This document shows positions 1 through 10,436 of a stretch of 64,000 bases of DNA, piece by piece (the first letter of the stretch is position 1; each line of letters begins with the position of its first letter). The stretch spans positions 1 to 64,000 of the forward strand of contig JAKCWG010000748.1 in NCBI GenBank assembly GCA_021464415.1, in the 5' to 3' direction. Both the position numbers and the translations under genes were made by a program. The notes under the pieces are model-generated. The model was given only the letters and a program-made list of their open reading frames with translations, was not told the DNA's origin and did no database searches. This DNA comes from Lonicera japonica. Taxonomy: Eukaryota; Streptophyta; Magnoliopsida; Dipsacales; Caprifoliaceae.

Positions 1-204
1 CAAAGAAAATTAAAAACCCAATAATGACTAGAAAACCGTTACCATGAGTGAATATATTAATATAATAAACCTAACCTACTTGTCTAACTTTATTGATAAA
101 TCCCATAAAATTAAACTTTCCCTTTATCTCCCCCAAAATTTTCATTCCCTCTTCGATCTCGACTCGACCCGCTCTGTCTTTTCCTTCCATCTTTTCGGAC
201 CTCT

Positions 205-352
205 CTCCAACACAACACCACGCCACCATCTCCGACACAACACAACCCCGATCCAACATCTCCAACACAACCTCAATCCACCATCTCCAGAACGCCATCG
301 CTCTATCTCCACCATGCCACCACACTATCGCTCCATCTCCACCACGCCACCG
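205..352 (+). repeat. CACCA/ATCTCC-rich imperfect tandem repeat
   Basis: This C-rich stretch is made of loosely repeated ACACAACACC, ATCTCCA and CACGCCACC modules. It creates overlapping His/Ser/Pro-rich open frames on both strands that look like by-products of the repeat, not genes. It ends near a possible splice-donor-like AAGGTAC at about 367, so a 5' UTR of something unseen cannot be excluded. Confidence 0.4.
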
Positions 353-867
353 TCTCTGCTATTATAAGGTACATCTTTTTTCCCTCTTTTTTTGCTTTGC
401 CCTAATTTTGAAAAGCTGTGTATTTTGCCCTAATTTCAAAAATTTATCCTAGCTTCTTCCCCAAATTAGTCCTTAACTTTGGTTATGTATAAATTTATGC
501 TCTTTCCCCGAACTCGTTTGTCTGATTTGAATAAAGTTATCATCAAGCTTGTCTCCTCTAACCCCTCTCTTATTATTTCCCATTGTGAGCCCCAATTTTT
601 AGTTTTAGAACCCAAGTTTATTATCAAAAAATGAAACACACATATATATACATTTTAAAGTATAAGTGTTGCTAGTGTATGAGGTTAATTATGTGTGTTG
701 CTAATGACCTAAGTTTACTGTCAATAATGAAAGTTAAAATAAATGTTAATTTTATTATTTTCATTAATTATGTGTTTATAAAGTTTATGAAATGGTCCCT
801 CTCCCTACAAGTGATTCATGATGATAAGAGCATCCATAATGGTTAATATAAGTTGTTGTACTTTAGT

Positions 868-926
868 TTACCTGAGATGAAGTTGGTTATTTGAGCTTAT
901 GTAGGACAGTTGGGAGTATGTGAGTT
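868..926 (+). repeat. Direct repeat, copy 1 (partner 2389-2447)
   Basis: The segment from TTTACCTGAGATGAAG to TATGTGAGTT recurs 1.5 kb downstream with only a few substitutions by eye. A shorter echo (CCTGAGATGAATTTA) lies near 2688. The function is unknown. It may be the remains of a dispersed or locally duplicated repeat. Confidence 0.6.
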
Positions 927-2388
927 TATGAAAGTTTGAAGAATATCGGGTTTGTTGTTGGCTCAGGTCGATCTATTATTTTGATCCCCTTGTTCTTGTA
1001 TTCGATGGGGAAGGGGTTCTTTTTTTTGTTGGGGGAGGCAGGATATGCCTGTTGTCCTTCGTTTTGCACAAATGGACCCTTTATCTTCAGCTTTTTTGTC
1101 TGCATTTAGAAGGTAGGTCTATTAGCAATTAAGTTTGATTTTTACGGACACTATTGATACATTTTTTGTGACACTTTATGTACATTTGTGGTGCATTTTT
1201 CAGTCCTGGAGTATTGGATTGGAGTGAGAATAACCACACTGGAAACCCAAACCTTAGCCTGGTTTTAAAAGGATTTTAAAACAATAAAAAATACAGGAAT
1301 TAGAATTACGCAACTATCTAGAGTAGCTCGCCTATTAGAACCATGTTATCAACAAAAGTCAACTTCTACTATTACACATTTTGCAGTGTAAAATACTATG
1401 TTCCAGTTGCATGTATGGAATTGATTTGCATTGGAGGTAGTATTGGTCATACATTGCCATTTACATCTGACATTCTGTAGTAAATATCCCTCGTCAATGC
1501 CTAGAAACCAACGCACACTACATCTCACTTGTGTACTCGCATTGGAAGCACACGAAAGGTGGATGTGCTTAAACCCAATTATAGGTTGGGTTAAGTGATA
1601 AAAACCGTTCTAGGTTGAATTATAGAGGTTTGGACCTATGATCTAGCTCAAACTAGCCCAAATTGTAAAAAATGATAAGATGTTTTGTTCTTTTAACATA
1701 ACTTAACTAGACGCTAAGCTAATTTATCTCAACTGATGGTTTATTTGATTTTGATTTGTTATGCAGTCCCTGGTGACTTGTGGTATTTAATTTTATACAC
1801 ACTCTAATCAATTTTAGTCTTCATTCTAAGGATTGGACTTGTGAAGCATATTGACTTAAGACTGTTATAGTTATATCAAAATTAACATATGGGAGAGCTT
1901 CTCATATACCATACAGGGACTCCAAATTAACTAGCAAGGCTTCTTCAGTCTTCATTGAGTGGTCATGGATGAGTATCTATAAGCCCCCACATATGTATAT
2001 ATATATTTATTTACTTTATTCAAATTTCGATCAAACATGATTTGGTGATTGACAATTGACTTAAAGCTTCTTGTGGAATGTTAAGTTTCTAGAACTCTTC
2101 TTATGAATGGGAGTTTCAATAATTTGTGACATTTCAGCTCATTTGCATGGTTACCCCTTCTTCAAGTAACTCAGAGGAGACACACAATACGTTGAAGTTT
2201 GTACACTGCGCTAAACACATTGAAATTAAAGCAGCATAAAACAAGGTTTGTTTATTCGAGCTATGCACATTTTCTAAATAATGCATTGCTGAAAGTTACT
2301 GATAGAGAGGGTGAGCTTGCCATACAAACATTGCATGAGAGCTTAAGATGGACAGGGAGAGAGTTCAGGCATAGAAGTAAAACTTCAA

Positions 2389-2447
2389 TTTACCTGAGAT
2401 GAAGACGGCTCTTTAAGTTTATGTAGGACAGTTGGGCGTATGTGAGT
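2389..2447 (+). repeat. Direct repeat, copy 2 (partner 868-926)
   Basis: This is the second copy of the repeat described at 868-926. It shares TTTACCTGAGATGAAG, TTATGTAGGACAGTTGGG and GTATGTGAGTT. The short open frame ending at 2402 overlaps it and is not supported as a gene. Confidence 0.6.
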
Positions 2448-3704
2448 TATTTGTATTGAATCCTTTTTTGTATGGTCTTCCTTTCCCAATAGTTGAATTT
2501 TTTTTTAAAAAAAAAAACATTGCTAAATTTTGCTGAACCACGAAAAACTTGGTGTGCTTTTGTACCCTCTTCATAATGTTGTATTTGCTTATTGTGTTAA
2601 TTGTTTCTTTTGTTGCCATGTTTGAGACAGATTTGTTGTACCTGAACTTCTGGTATGAATTTTATTGTGGCAATGGGTGCTTTTGCCTGAGATGAATTTA
2701 TATGGTATAGACATACCAATGGATCCAATTGTGGCAGGACTATAGACAAGCTGAGTGAATCTGTGTGCAAATAGTTAAGAATCTAGCTAGCTAACATTTT
2801 TAAAAACTTTGGTAAGCAAATAGTTATGGGCGGGGCTAGACATTTGTTTAAAAATGTAATTACATAATTATTTTTTTCTTAAATTCCCGGAGGGAGGAGA
2901 GGGGTTGTTTAAAATAGTTTATATATGTATATTTTTTTTACCTTAAAAGAAAATTTTTACAACGAAATATTAAATTTTCAAAATTAAATGGATGCAATTG
3001 CCCATCCCCACTGCCTTTAGCTCCACCCCTGAATACATTAATGTATACATAATTAATCAATTTGGGCAGCACATAAAATTAATACTCTTGCCAGCCTACA
3101 CACTTTTGAAATATTTTAACTGCCCCCTAAATGATTGTATACATGCAATATATAAATAGTGTACTTAGTCCAAAGTTTTTAACCTGATTATACTATATTA
3201 AGGACCAACTTCATTATAACTAAATATTTATTTTTCTTGAAATTCCTTAGCATGCAATTGGTATTCACTTGGCAGCTACCTAGTTTATTAGAAAATGTTT
3301 AATTATTAGTTACTCATTCTTGTTTACCTAATTAAACTTTATCAATTAGAAACTGACATACTAGTGACAGAATTCATTTTCTTAGAGCTAGGATATGATC
3401 CCATCTTCAGGCTAGGGGATATGTAAATTTCCCTTCTAGTTGGTTGTACTTGTCGGCATAAATTTTAACAAGTTTTTTTCCCTTCTCTCTTTTGCTTTCT
3501 AAAACCATTTCTATTTTATCTGTTTAAACAAAAAATCTATACTAATGTGTAGAGATTGATTTTCATGCATTATAGTTTTTAGAACAGTAAAATATTTTAG
3601 ATATTGACTCCTAGTTACTTGTATTGATGAGTTTGATGTAATATGATCATGACTGCCATACAAACAGCACTAAGGCCACCTTAATTGAATTCAATTAAAT
3701 AAAC

Positions 3705-3914
3705 TGTTGAGATTCATATTTATGTAATGTATATGATGTGTATGCTTAGATCACATTATGTATGATGTGTATGCTTAGGTCACGTTATACTTAAAGGGTT
3801 AGATTGGTAATTGGTAGTATAGGGAAGAAACCCTAATTTCTAGCTTTTCTCTTGTATATAAAGAGTTGTTCTCTCCTCAATAAAACATATCATTCTATTC
3901 TCACATCTCTCACA
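3705..3914 (+). repeat. 5' LTR of copia element A
   Basis: The LTR starts TGTTGAGATT and ends TCTCACA, giving the standard TG...CA ends. It contains two copies of a GATGTGTATGCTTAG-type module. The 3' LTR has three. Confidence 0.95.
3855..3884 (+). promoter_or_regulatory. LTR TATA box and AATAAA signal
   Basis: TATATAAA at 3855-3862 is followed by AATAAA at 3879-3884, about 20 bp apart. This is the compact TATA plus poly(A) arrangement expected in a short copia LTR. The same motifs occur in the 3' LTR (about 8709-8738), so the element could drive read-through into downstream DNA. Confidence 0.7.
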
Positions 3915-3927
3915 TGGTATCAGAGCC
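3915..3927 (+). promoter_or_regulatory. Primer-binding site, initiator-Met tRNA
   Basis: TGGTATCAGAGCC follows directly after the 5' LTR end. It is complementary to the 3' end of plant initiator methionine tRNA, the usual minus-strand primer of copia elements. It is not a tRNA gene. Confidence 0.93.
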
Positions 3928-4371
3928 ATTTTTCGTGAGAAATCCCTGTTGTGTATCAATTCCAGCAGTGTATAACCTAAGCCGCCCCTAAACCCTAGCC
4001 ACCACCCATCCTCTCTTCTATAACACATCCAATAACTCTTCGTTCCATCACACCAAACATACAAAGGTGGTCGGAATCCCTAGACGACGCCACGCCGAAA
4101 AAACCAGCAGAAAATTCCATCCCACGCGCCACCACTGCTCCGCGCGTTAGATCCACGCGCCGACTACAACCACCGTGCGTGATGGCGCGTGGCAACTCCG
4201 ATCAACACCAAACACTCCAGTCCGGCTCGTCTCACTGTTCCGCACACTATTTTAGCCTTGGTTTGGTTTAACTCCCTGCCAAAATTTCCAGATTATTTTT
4301 TTTGGGGCCATTTCTTGCCGGTATTCACATTGTTCTGGTATTTCTTCGGCCTTTACTTGTGTTTATTCCTA

Positions 4372-5475
4372 ATGGCTGCTCAAAGTACCGTGTTACCCAA
4401 TAAACCCCTCATCAATTTCATAAATACATCCATTATCTGCTAAGAAAAATTAACTGGCTCGAGAAATTATATGTCATGGTCTGCCTCGGTAGAATTATGG
4501 TTTGTCAGTCAGGGTTTTGAAGAACGTTTGCTCAAACGGGTTACTGATATCACTGAAAAAGACCGTCCACAATAGAAATAGATAGATGCTTTTTTATGCA
4601 ATATCCTCTGGCAGTCCATTGACCGTGCTATCGTGAATCAATACCGACTGTATCGTACTTGTTATGAAGTTTGGCAAAAGGCTAAGAGACTCTATTCAAA
4701 TGACATTAATCGCCTCTATACTGTTGTCTCTCGTATGAAGATGATTAAAAAGCAGGATCATGATATGCAAGAGTATTTAGGCCAAATTGAAACTTTTCAG
4801 CAGGAGTTTAATGAAATGATGCCTCTCTCAATTGATATTGTGCAACAAGAAGCAGATCGTGGCAAATTCTTTATGGTTCTTACACTAGCCGGCCTACCTA
4901 CCGAACTCGATTCTGTTCCTAATCAAATTCTGGCCAATCCTGGGGTTCCTACCATGGATACGATATTTGAGCAGTTAATTTGCATATCTGCGCCTCCAAG
5001 CGTCCTTAGGGACTCTACCGCTTCCACTGATTCTGCCATCTTGGCCTCTCAAGTGACTCATCGGAGAGATGGCAACAGCAGGCAGAGAGGTCGTAATCGC
5101 TCTCGCCCCAAATGTACTCATTGCAATACTCTGGGTCATACTGTAGATCGCTGTTACAAACTCCATAGTTATCCGCCTAAAGTGGCTAACGTTTCACAGT
5201 ATGATTCTTTCTCTGGGGATCCCTCTGGGACTATGACCGTCTCCGCTTCTGAGTATGCTGAGTTTCAGAGATTTCAAGCACATAACCAGACATCCGCTGT
5301 AGCCTCAACCAGTCAAACTGGTACTTATACTGCCTGCATCTCTCAGTCATCCTCAATTGGGCCATGGGTTTTTTATTCTGGGGCTTCTGATTATATGTCT
5401 GGTAACAAAGATCTGTTTTCCCGTATTCATTACTCTAGTACATTATCTACTGTTACCTTTGCTGACGGCTCATAA
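4372..5475 (+). pseudogene. copia A gag-protease, broken
   Basis: The frame opens at ATG 4372 (MAAQSTV) and shows a gag region followed by a CCHC zinc knuckle (CTHCNTLGHTVDRC, around 5110-5155) that would bind RNA in the capsid. It then reaches the aspartic-protease start. In-frame stops lie at 4441, 4573, 4579 and 5473. The protease motif reads YSGAS instead of the family's DSGAS, with Tyr at 5374-5376, so the catalytic Asp is lost. The longest open stretch begins only after the third stop (4582). The gag frame continues into pol, as in single-polyprotein copia elements. The identity is secure. Function as a protein is very unlikely. Confidence 0.92.
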
Positions 5476-8400
5476 ACTAAAGTTAAAGGAATTGGACAAG
5501 CTACACCTTTGCATTCTTTACCTCTAAATTCGGTTCTCTTTATACCAAATTGTCCCTTTAATCTAATTTCCATTAGTAAATTAACCCAAACATTGCCCTG
5601 TTCTGTTATCTTTATCGCTAATTCAGTTCTTTTGCAAGACCGGGACACTAGGAGGACGATTGGAGCAGGACATGAGTACCGTGGATTATACTACCTCACC
5701 CCACCATTAACCTCTGTTGCATGTGTTGCTATTGACCCCCCCCCACCATTCTTCATCAACGTTTGGGACATCCTAACCTCTAGAAATTACAAAAGATGGT
5801 GCCAAGTCTAGCGAGTCTATCGATTTTAGAATGTGAGTCATGTCAGTTAGGAAAGCATGTTCGAAGTTCTTTTCCCAGTTGTGTGAATAAACAAGCTGAG
5901 TCTGCTTTTTCTTTAGTCCATTCCGATGTATGGGGTCCTAGTCGTGTTAAATCAACTTTGGGTTATCAATATTTTGTTACATTTGTTGATGATTTTTCTC
6001 GATGCACTTGGTTATTTCTAATGAAAAATCGTTTTGAAATATTTTCCATCTTTCACACATTTTGTTCCGAAATTAAAACCCAATTTGGAGTCACTATTCG
6101 TACTCTCCGCAGTGACAATGCACGTGAATATTTTTCTGCCCCATTTCAATCTTTTATGAATTCTCAGGGTATACTTCATCAATCTTCATGTGCTCATACT
6201 CCTCAACAAAATGGAGTGGCTGAGAAGAAAAATAGACACTTTATTGAAACTGCTCGTACTCTCCTTATTCATAATCATGTTCCACAACGTTTCTGGGGAG
6301 ACGCCGTTCTCATCGCTTGCTATGTAATTAATAGGACGTCGTCCTCTGTTTTAAACAACTAAGTGCCCCATTCTTTGTTATTTCCCTACCAGCCTCTTTA
6401 TTTCGTCCACCCTCGTATTTTTGGCTGCACTTGTTTCGTTCATGACCTCACTCCCGGGAAAGATAAGTTACATCCCAAATCTCTCAAGTGTATTTTTTAG
6501 GGTATTCTCGCTTGCAAAAAGGTTATCGTTGTTTTTCGCCAGACCTTCAACGATACCTTGTGTCTGTCAACGTCACCTTCTTTGAGACAACACATTTCTT
6601 CTCTTCAGAGCCCGCTACATGTACTCCTCCTCCTATTAATGAGCCTTCCATATCCTATGATAACTCCTTTCTTCAACCCAACACACCACCTCTACTCACC
6701 TACCATCGTCGTTCTCAACCTGTATCTGTTGAGATTACCGAGACTGACTCTCCTGCTGAACCTATATCCGAGTCTTCAACGAATCCACCGGCTTCATCTC
6801 CTACTCCTGTTATGCCTCCGGTTCTGGTTCTGGTTCTGGCTTCTGACTTGGATCTTCCCATTGCCGAACGCAAAGGTATTCGTTCTACACGCAACCCTCA
6901 TCCCATTTACAATTTTGTAAGTTATCATTGATTATCTCCACAATATACTGCCTTTGTATCGTCTTTGTCTCCTATTTCTACACCAAGAAATGTAGGAGAT
7001 GCTCTTTCTGACCCAGGTTGGCGGTAGGCTATGGTTGATGAAATGTCTGCCTTGCATTCTAGTGGCACATGGGATCTCGTGCCTCTTCCTCCTGGTAAAT
7101 CCACAGTTGGGTGTCGTTGGCTTTATACAGTCAAAGTTGGGCCCGATGGCAAGGTTGATCGTCTGAAAGCCCGGCTAGTTGCGAAAGGATATACCCAAAT
7201 CTATGGGCTTGATTATGGTGATACATTTTCTCCGGTGGCTAAAATGTCCTCTGTTCGCTTATTTCTTTCAATGGCGGTTGTTTGTCACTGGCCCCTTTAT
7301 CTGTTGGACATCAAGAATGCTTTTCTTCATGGCGAATTACAAGAAGAGGTTTATATGGAGCAACCTCCTGGGTTTGTTGCTCAAGGGGAGTCTAATCTGG
7401 TGTGTCACCTCCGTCGCTCTCTTTATGGCCTAAAACAATCCCCACGGGCTTGGTTTGGACGCTTTACTTCGGTTGTTCATCAGTTTGGTATGACTCGTAG
7501 TGAGGCTAATCATTCAGTCTTTTACTCCCACTCGTCTCCTAACCAATGCATCTACTTGGTCGTTTATGTGGACGATATTGTGATTATGGGAAATGACCAG
7601 AAGGGCATACAGAGACTCAAGCAACATCTATTTCACCACTTTCAGACAAAAGACTTAGGGAAACTCAAATACTTTCTGGGAATAGAAGTTGCTCAATCTC
7701 AACAGGATATCAGTATCTCGCAGCAGAAATATGCCCTAAATATCTTAGAAGAAACGGGCATGATAAATTGCAAACCCGTGGAAACTCCGATGGATCCAAA
7801 CGTCAAACTCCTACCTAATTAGGGGGAGCCATTATCAGACCCTAGTAAGTATCGGAGACTTGTTGGAAAACTCAATTACCTCACCGTAACACGGCTTGAC
7901 ATTACGTTCTCGATGAGTGTACTTAGTCAATTCTTAAGTGCTCCGTATGATAGTCATTGGGAGGTAGCTATTCGTGTTTTGAAATACATAAAGAAGGCGC
8001 TGGGCAAAGGCCTTCTGTATGAAAGTAGAGGCCACACTAAAATTGTTGGCTATTCTGATGCTGATTGGGCAGGGTGCCCTTATGATAGACATTCAACAAG
8101 TGGGTATTGTATCTTCATTGGAGGAAATTTGGTCTCATGGAAGAGTAAGAAACAATCAGTTGTTTCTTTGTCCACAGCCGAGGCAGAATATCGGGCCATG
8201 GCAAAAGTAACGTATGAGCTTGTTTGGATGAAACAGTTACTCCAGGAGCTAAAGTTTACAAAGATTCAACAAATGACGTTGATATGTGATAATCAAGCAG
8301 CTCTCCACATTGCATCTAATCCTGTCTTTCACGAAAGGACCAAGCACATCGAGATTGACTGTCACTTTATTAGAGAAAAAATCCTTTCAGGAGATATCAC

Positions 8401-8521
8401 TACTAGCTATGTGAAATCAAATGATCAACTAGCTGATATCTTCATTAAATCTCTCAGTGGACCTCGAGTCAATTACATTTGTAACAAGCTTGGAACATAC
8501 AACTTGTATGCTCCAGCTTGA
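5476..8521 (+). pseudogene. copia A integrase-RT-RNase H, broken
   Basis: The integrase zinc-binding part (HQRLGHPNL then CESCQLGK) and core (HSDVWGP, RSDNARE, NGVAEKK) keep the D, D and E with the usual 35-residue spacing. Reverse transcriptase lies around 7030-7820, with LDIKNAFLHG and an intact YVDD (about 7568). RNase H lies around 8050-8200 (DADWAGCP, STAEAEY). Breaks are a frameshift in the C run near 5740, stops at 5781 and 6360, a frameshift in the T run near 6493, and stops at 6929, 7025 and 7820. The final stop overlaps the polypurine tract. All domains are in copia order. Catalytic residues of integrase and RT survive even though the frame does not, which suggests recent decay. Confidence 0.94.
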
Positions 8522-8528
8522 GGGGGAG
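8520..8528 (+). promoter_or_regulatory. Polypurine tract of copia A
   Basis: GAGGGGGAG sits immediately before the 3' LTR. It is the usual plus-strand primer of LTR elements. The RNase H stop codon (8519-8521) overlaps its start. Confidence 0.9.
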
Positions 8529-8768
8529 TGTTGAGATTCATATTTATGTAATGTATATGATGTGTATCCTTAGGTCATATTATGTATGATGTGTATGCTT
8601 AGGTCACATGTGTATATGATGTGTATGCTTAGGTCACATTATACTTAAAGGGTTAGATTGGTAATTGGTAATATAGGGAAGAAACCTTAATTTCTAGCTT
8701 TTCTCTTGTATATAAAGAGTTGCTCTCTCCTCAATAAAACATATCATTCTATTCTCACATCTCTCACA
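8529..8768 (+). repeat. 3' LTR of copia element A
   Basis: This LTR has the same TG...CA ends as the 5' LTR but is 240 bp instead of 210 bp, because it carries a third copy of the roughly 30-bp GATGTGTATGCTTAGGTCAC module. The TAAAC target duplication follows at 8769. Confidence 0.95.
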
Positions 8769-8839
8769 TAAACTATAGCCCAAGTCTAATTTTTTCTAAA
8801 GAGTTTTTTAGTAGTAGGCTTAATTTTTATTTTTAAATA

Positions 8840-8873
8840 CATATCATTCTATTCTCACATCTCTCACATAAAC
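8840..8873 (+). repeat. Displaced copy of LTR end plus target duplication
   Basis: 34 bp identical to 8740-8773 recur exactly 100 bp downstream. The copy includes the last bases of the 3' LTR (ATTCTCACATCTCTCACA) and the TAAAC target duplication. A 66-bp unrelated spacer (8774-8839) separates the two copies. Because the LTR-TSD junction is included, the copy must have arisen during or after integration. Confidence 0.85.
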
Positions 8874-9418
8874 ATATGTATATATATTGTTTGATGTTTT
8901 GAGTTGAGTTTTTAAAATATGGTGTTTGGTAGAATTTGGAAGTATGTTAAAAAGTGAATTTGGTTTTTGTTTGAGTTTGAGTTTGAGTTTTTTTCAACCA
9001 ACTAAAAAATTTAATAATTTTTTTCAAAAAATAGTCACAATGGATCTTATTTTATAGATCTTGACAAATAGGTTTCAAATATATATATTTTTTTTATCTA
9101 ATTTTGATTTTTGGATTTAAAGTTATGGTATTTTAAAAGTTTTTTTTAGAGAGAGAAAGTAAAGTGAAATAAATTTTGGAAAGTGTAAAAATAAAGTTGA
9201 TTTTAAGTTGAGTATTTAAAATTTGGAAAAAAAAAACTCACCAAACAAGGGCTTAACTTTTGGCTTATGATATGAGGCCACATAGGATATTTGATGAAAT
9301 AAATCAGTGATCATAACATAACATTATTCAGTTGATAATTAGCATATGATACGCGCATATGGCTAGCTAGCTACTTAATTTGGTGATAAGCTAAACTTAT
9401 AAGCTACCCAGCGGCAAA
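8874..9418. other. AT-rich intergenic stretch
   Basis: No gene seen. Two similar GAGTTGAGTTTTTAAAAT-type segments (about 8898 and 9206) and CACCAAACAAGGGC at about 9240 hint at a decayed small transposon, but no clean ends could be defined. Confidence 0.4.
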
Positions 9419-9604
9419 ATTTTTGATGGGAGCAAAATTGGATGGGGGCATAGGGTCCCAATAATAAAACGACGCATGTTCATTTTTATCAATTTAAATC
9501 AAATAAAAAATGAAAAAAAAAATTAATTTTAGATGAGAGTGGACACATTTTGTTTTATCATTGGAGACCCAATGACCCCATCCAATTTTGCCCCCATCAA
9601 AAAT
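9419..9604. mobile_element. MITE with about 44-bp inverted repeats
   Basis: The left arm begins ATTTTTGATGGGAGCAAAAT and the right arm is its near-perfect reverse complement, ending at 9604 (CCCCCATCAAAAAT). The arms are about 44 bp and differ at only a few bases in a 186-bp element with an AT-rich centre. There is no coding capacity. No convincing target duplication was found, so the superfamily is open. Confidence 0.85.
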
Positions 9605-9849
9605 GGACTCGCTACCCGACCCCCTATATATGAATATGTACGTATATGTAATTTGGAGTGAGGAAAAAAATTGCTGCTTTGGTTGGTGCTGCTGGTTAGC
9701 TTCCGATGTGTTTTTCCAACAACTACAAGTGTTTAGAGATCAGAGAAAATTAAACGCCAACGCCAACACCAACAACCAACGATCAGTGGTAGGTTATGTT
9801 TTAGGTTTTATTATATATTTTCATAAATCCCTATAACTTGAAAATTGGG

Positions 9850-10114
9850 AAAAAAGTGATGTGATAAAATAACAAATAGCATAGATAGGTTTTATTTTGC
9901 ATTTTTTGACTAGCGAAATTTTGTTAATACGCTTAAAAATGAACTAAGTCTATTAACAAAATTCGCTAGTCAAAAAATGCAAAATAAGGCCGAGATACAA
10001 GACCGGAAGAAATCAATTGCATGCAATAAAATCAAGGGGCATCAAAAGAAGCAAATGCTCAAAAGTAGTCACGTTTTTTAATAATAAAAAAAAATGTTTA
10101 CATCACTTTTTTTT
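9850..10114. mobile_element. Fold-back element with nested hairpin
   Basis: An outer inverted repeat (AAAAAAGTGATGT at 9850-9862 and ACATCACTTTTTT from 10100) encloses a near-perfect inner hairpin at 9892-9987. No open frame of note. It is likely a small non-autonomous DNA element. The outer boundaries are approximate. Confidence 0.6.
9892..9987. repeat. 37/38-bp hairpin, 21-nt loop
   Basis: The left arm 9892-9929 (starting TTATTTTGCATTTTTTGAC) pairs with 9951-9987 along its whole length except for one unpaired A. The loop is 21 nt. Transcribed from either strand it would form a long, almost perfect stem, as in MITE-derived small-RNA precursors. Whether it is transcribed cannot be seen. Confidence 0.9.
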
Positions 10115-10186
10115 ACTACATATAATAATAATAAAAAAAAATTCTACACCCTGATTTAGACAAATTCACAATCTTCAGGGATGAGG

Positions 10187-10436
10187 TAGGCACCATACCG
10201 CTAGTCACTTAATTGATAGTCACACTTTAATTTTGATTAAGAAAACTCTTTAACATATGTTGTATTATAATATTTGTTATGCATTGCCAAAACAATTCTC
10301 TTAGTTAGAGTATAATACTGCTTTTAAAAATTGTACTATAAATTTTTAGTATAGTACATTACTTTGACAATACCATAATTACTTTCACAAGAATACGTGG
10401 CACCTATAGTATTACTATGAAGCAATGTTAGATAGG
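10187..10436. repeat. Dispersed repeat, copy 1 (partner 42429-42660)
   Basis: This segment shares an ordered series of blocks with 42429-42660: TAGGCACCATACC, CACTTTAATTTTGATTAAGAA, a TTTTGACAATA block and a CAATGTTAGAT-like end. It carries no gene. It is probably an old non-autonomous transposon family. Ends are approximate. Confidence 0.65.

Larger units (their letters stand above)
1..3704. other. Gene-poor left flank
   Basis: I see no convincing gene here. The DNA is AT-rich, and the short open frames have no recognisable domain and biased composition. It contains a CACCA/CTCC-rich imperfect tandem stretch near 205-352 and a pair of about 59-bp direct repeats (868-926 and 2389-2447). The sequence is interrupted at 3705 by copia element A. 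Confidence 0.6.
3705..8768 (+). mobile_element. Ty1/copia LTR retrotransposon A (complete, coding-defective)
   Basis: This is a complete copia element. It runs 5' LTR (3705-3914), initiator-Met primer site (3915), gag, protease, integrase, reverse transcriptase, RNase H, polypurine tract (8520-8528) and 3' LTR (8529-8768). The 5-bp target duplication TAAAC lies at 3700-3704 and 8769-8773. Integrase before reverse transcriptase identifies copia. The LTRs differ by about seven substitutions by eye plus a 30-bp tandem gain in the 3' copy, so the insertion is fairly young. The coding region nevertheless has at least eight in-frame stops and two frameshifts, one at a C run near 5740 and one at a T run near 6493. 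It cannot encode its own proteins, but the intact LTR promoter could still be read. Confidence 0.96.

Noticed and set aside
44..452. Overlapping open frames on both strands at the left edge
   Set aside because: They follow a CACCA/CTCC-rich repeat, have no domain and are His/Ser/Pro-biased.
2199..2402. 67-codon open frame
   Set aside because: No recognisable domain, and its end overlaps a direct-repeat copy.
3915..3927. tRNA-like sequence TGGTATCAGAGCC
   Set aside because: It is the retrotransposon primer-binding site, not a tRNA gene. No cloverleaf surrounds it.
6558..6920. Leu-rich frame overlapping copia A pol
   Set aside because: It is an alternate frame of the copia linker between integrase and RT.
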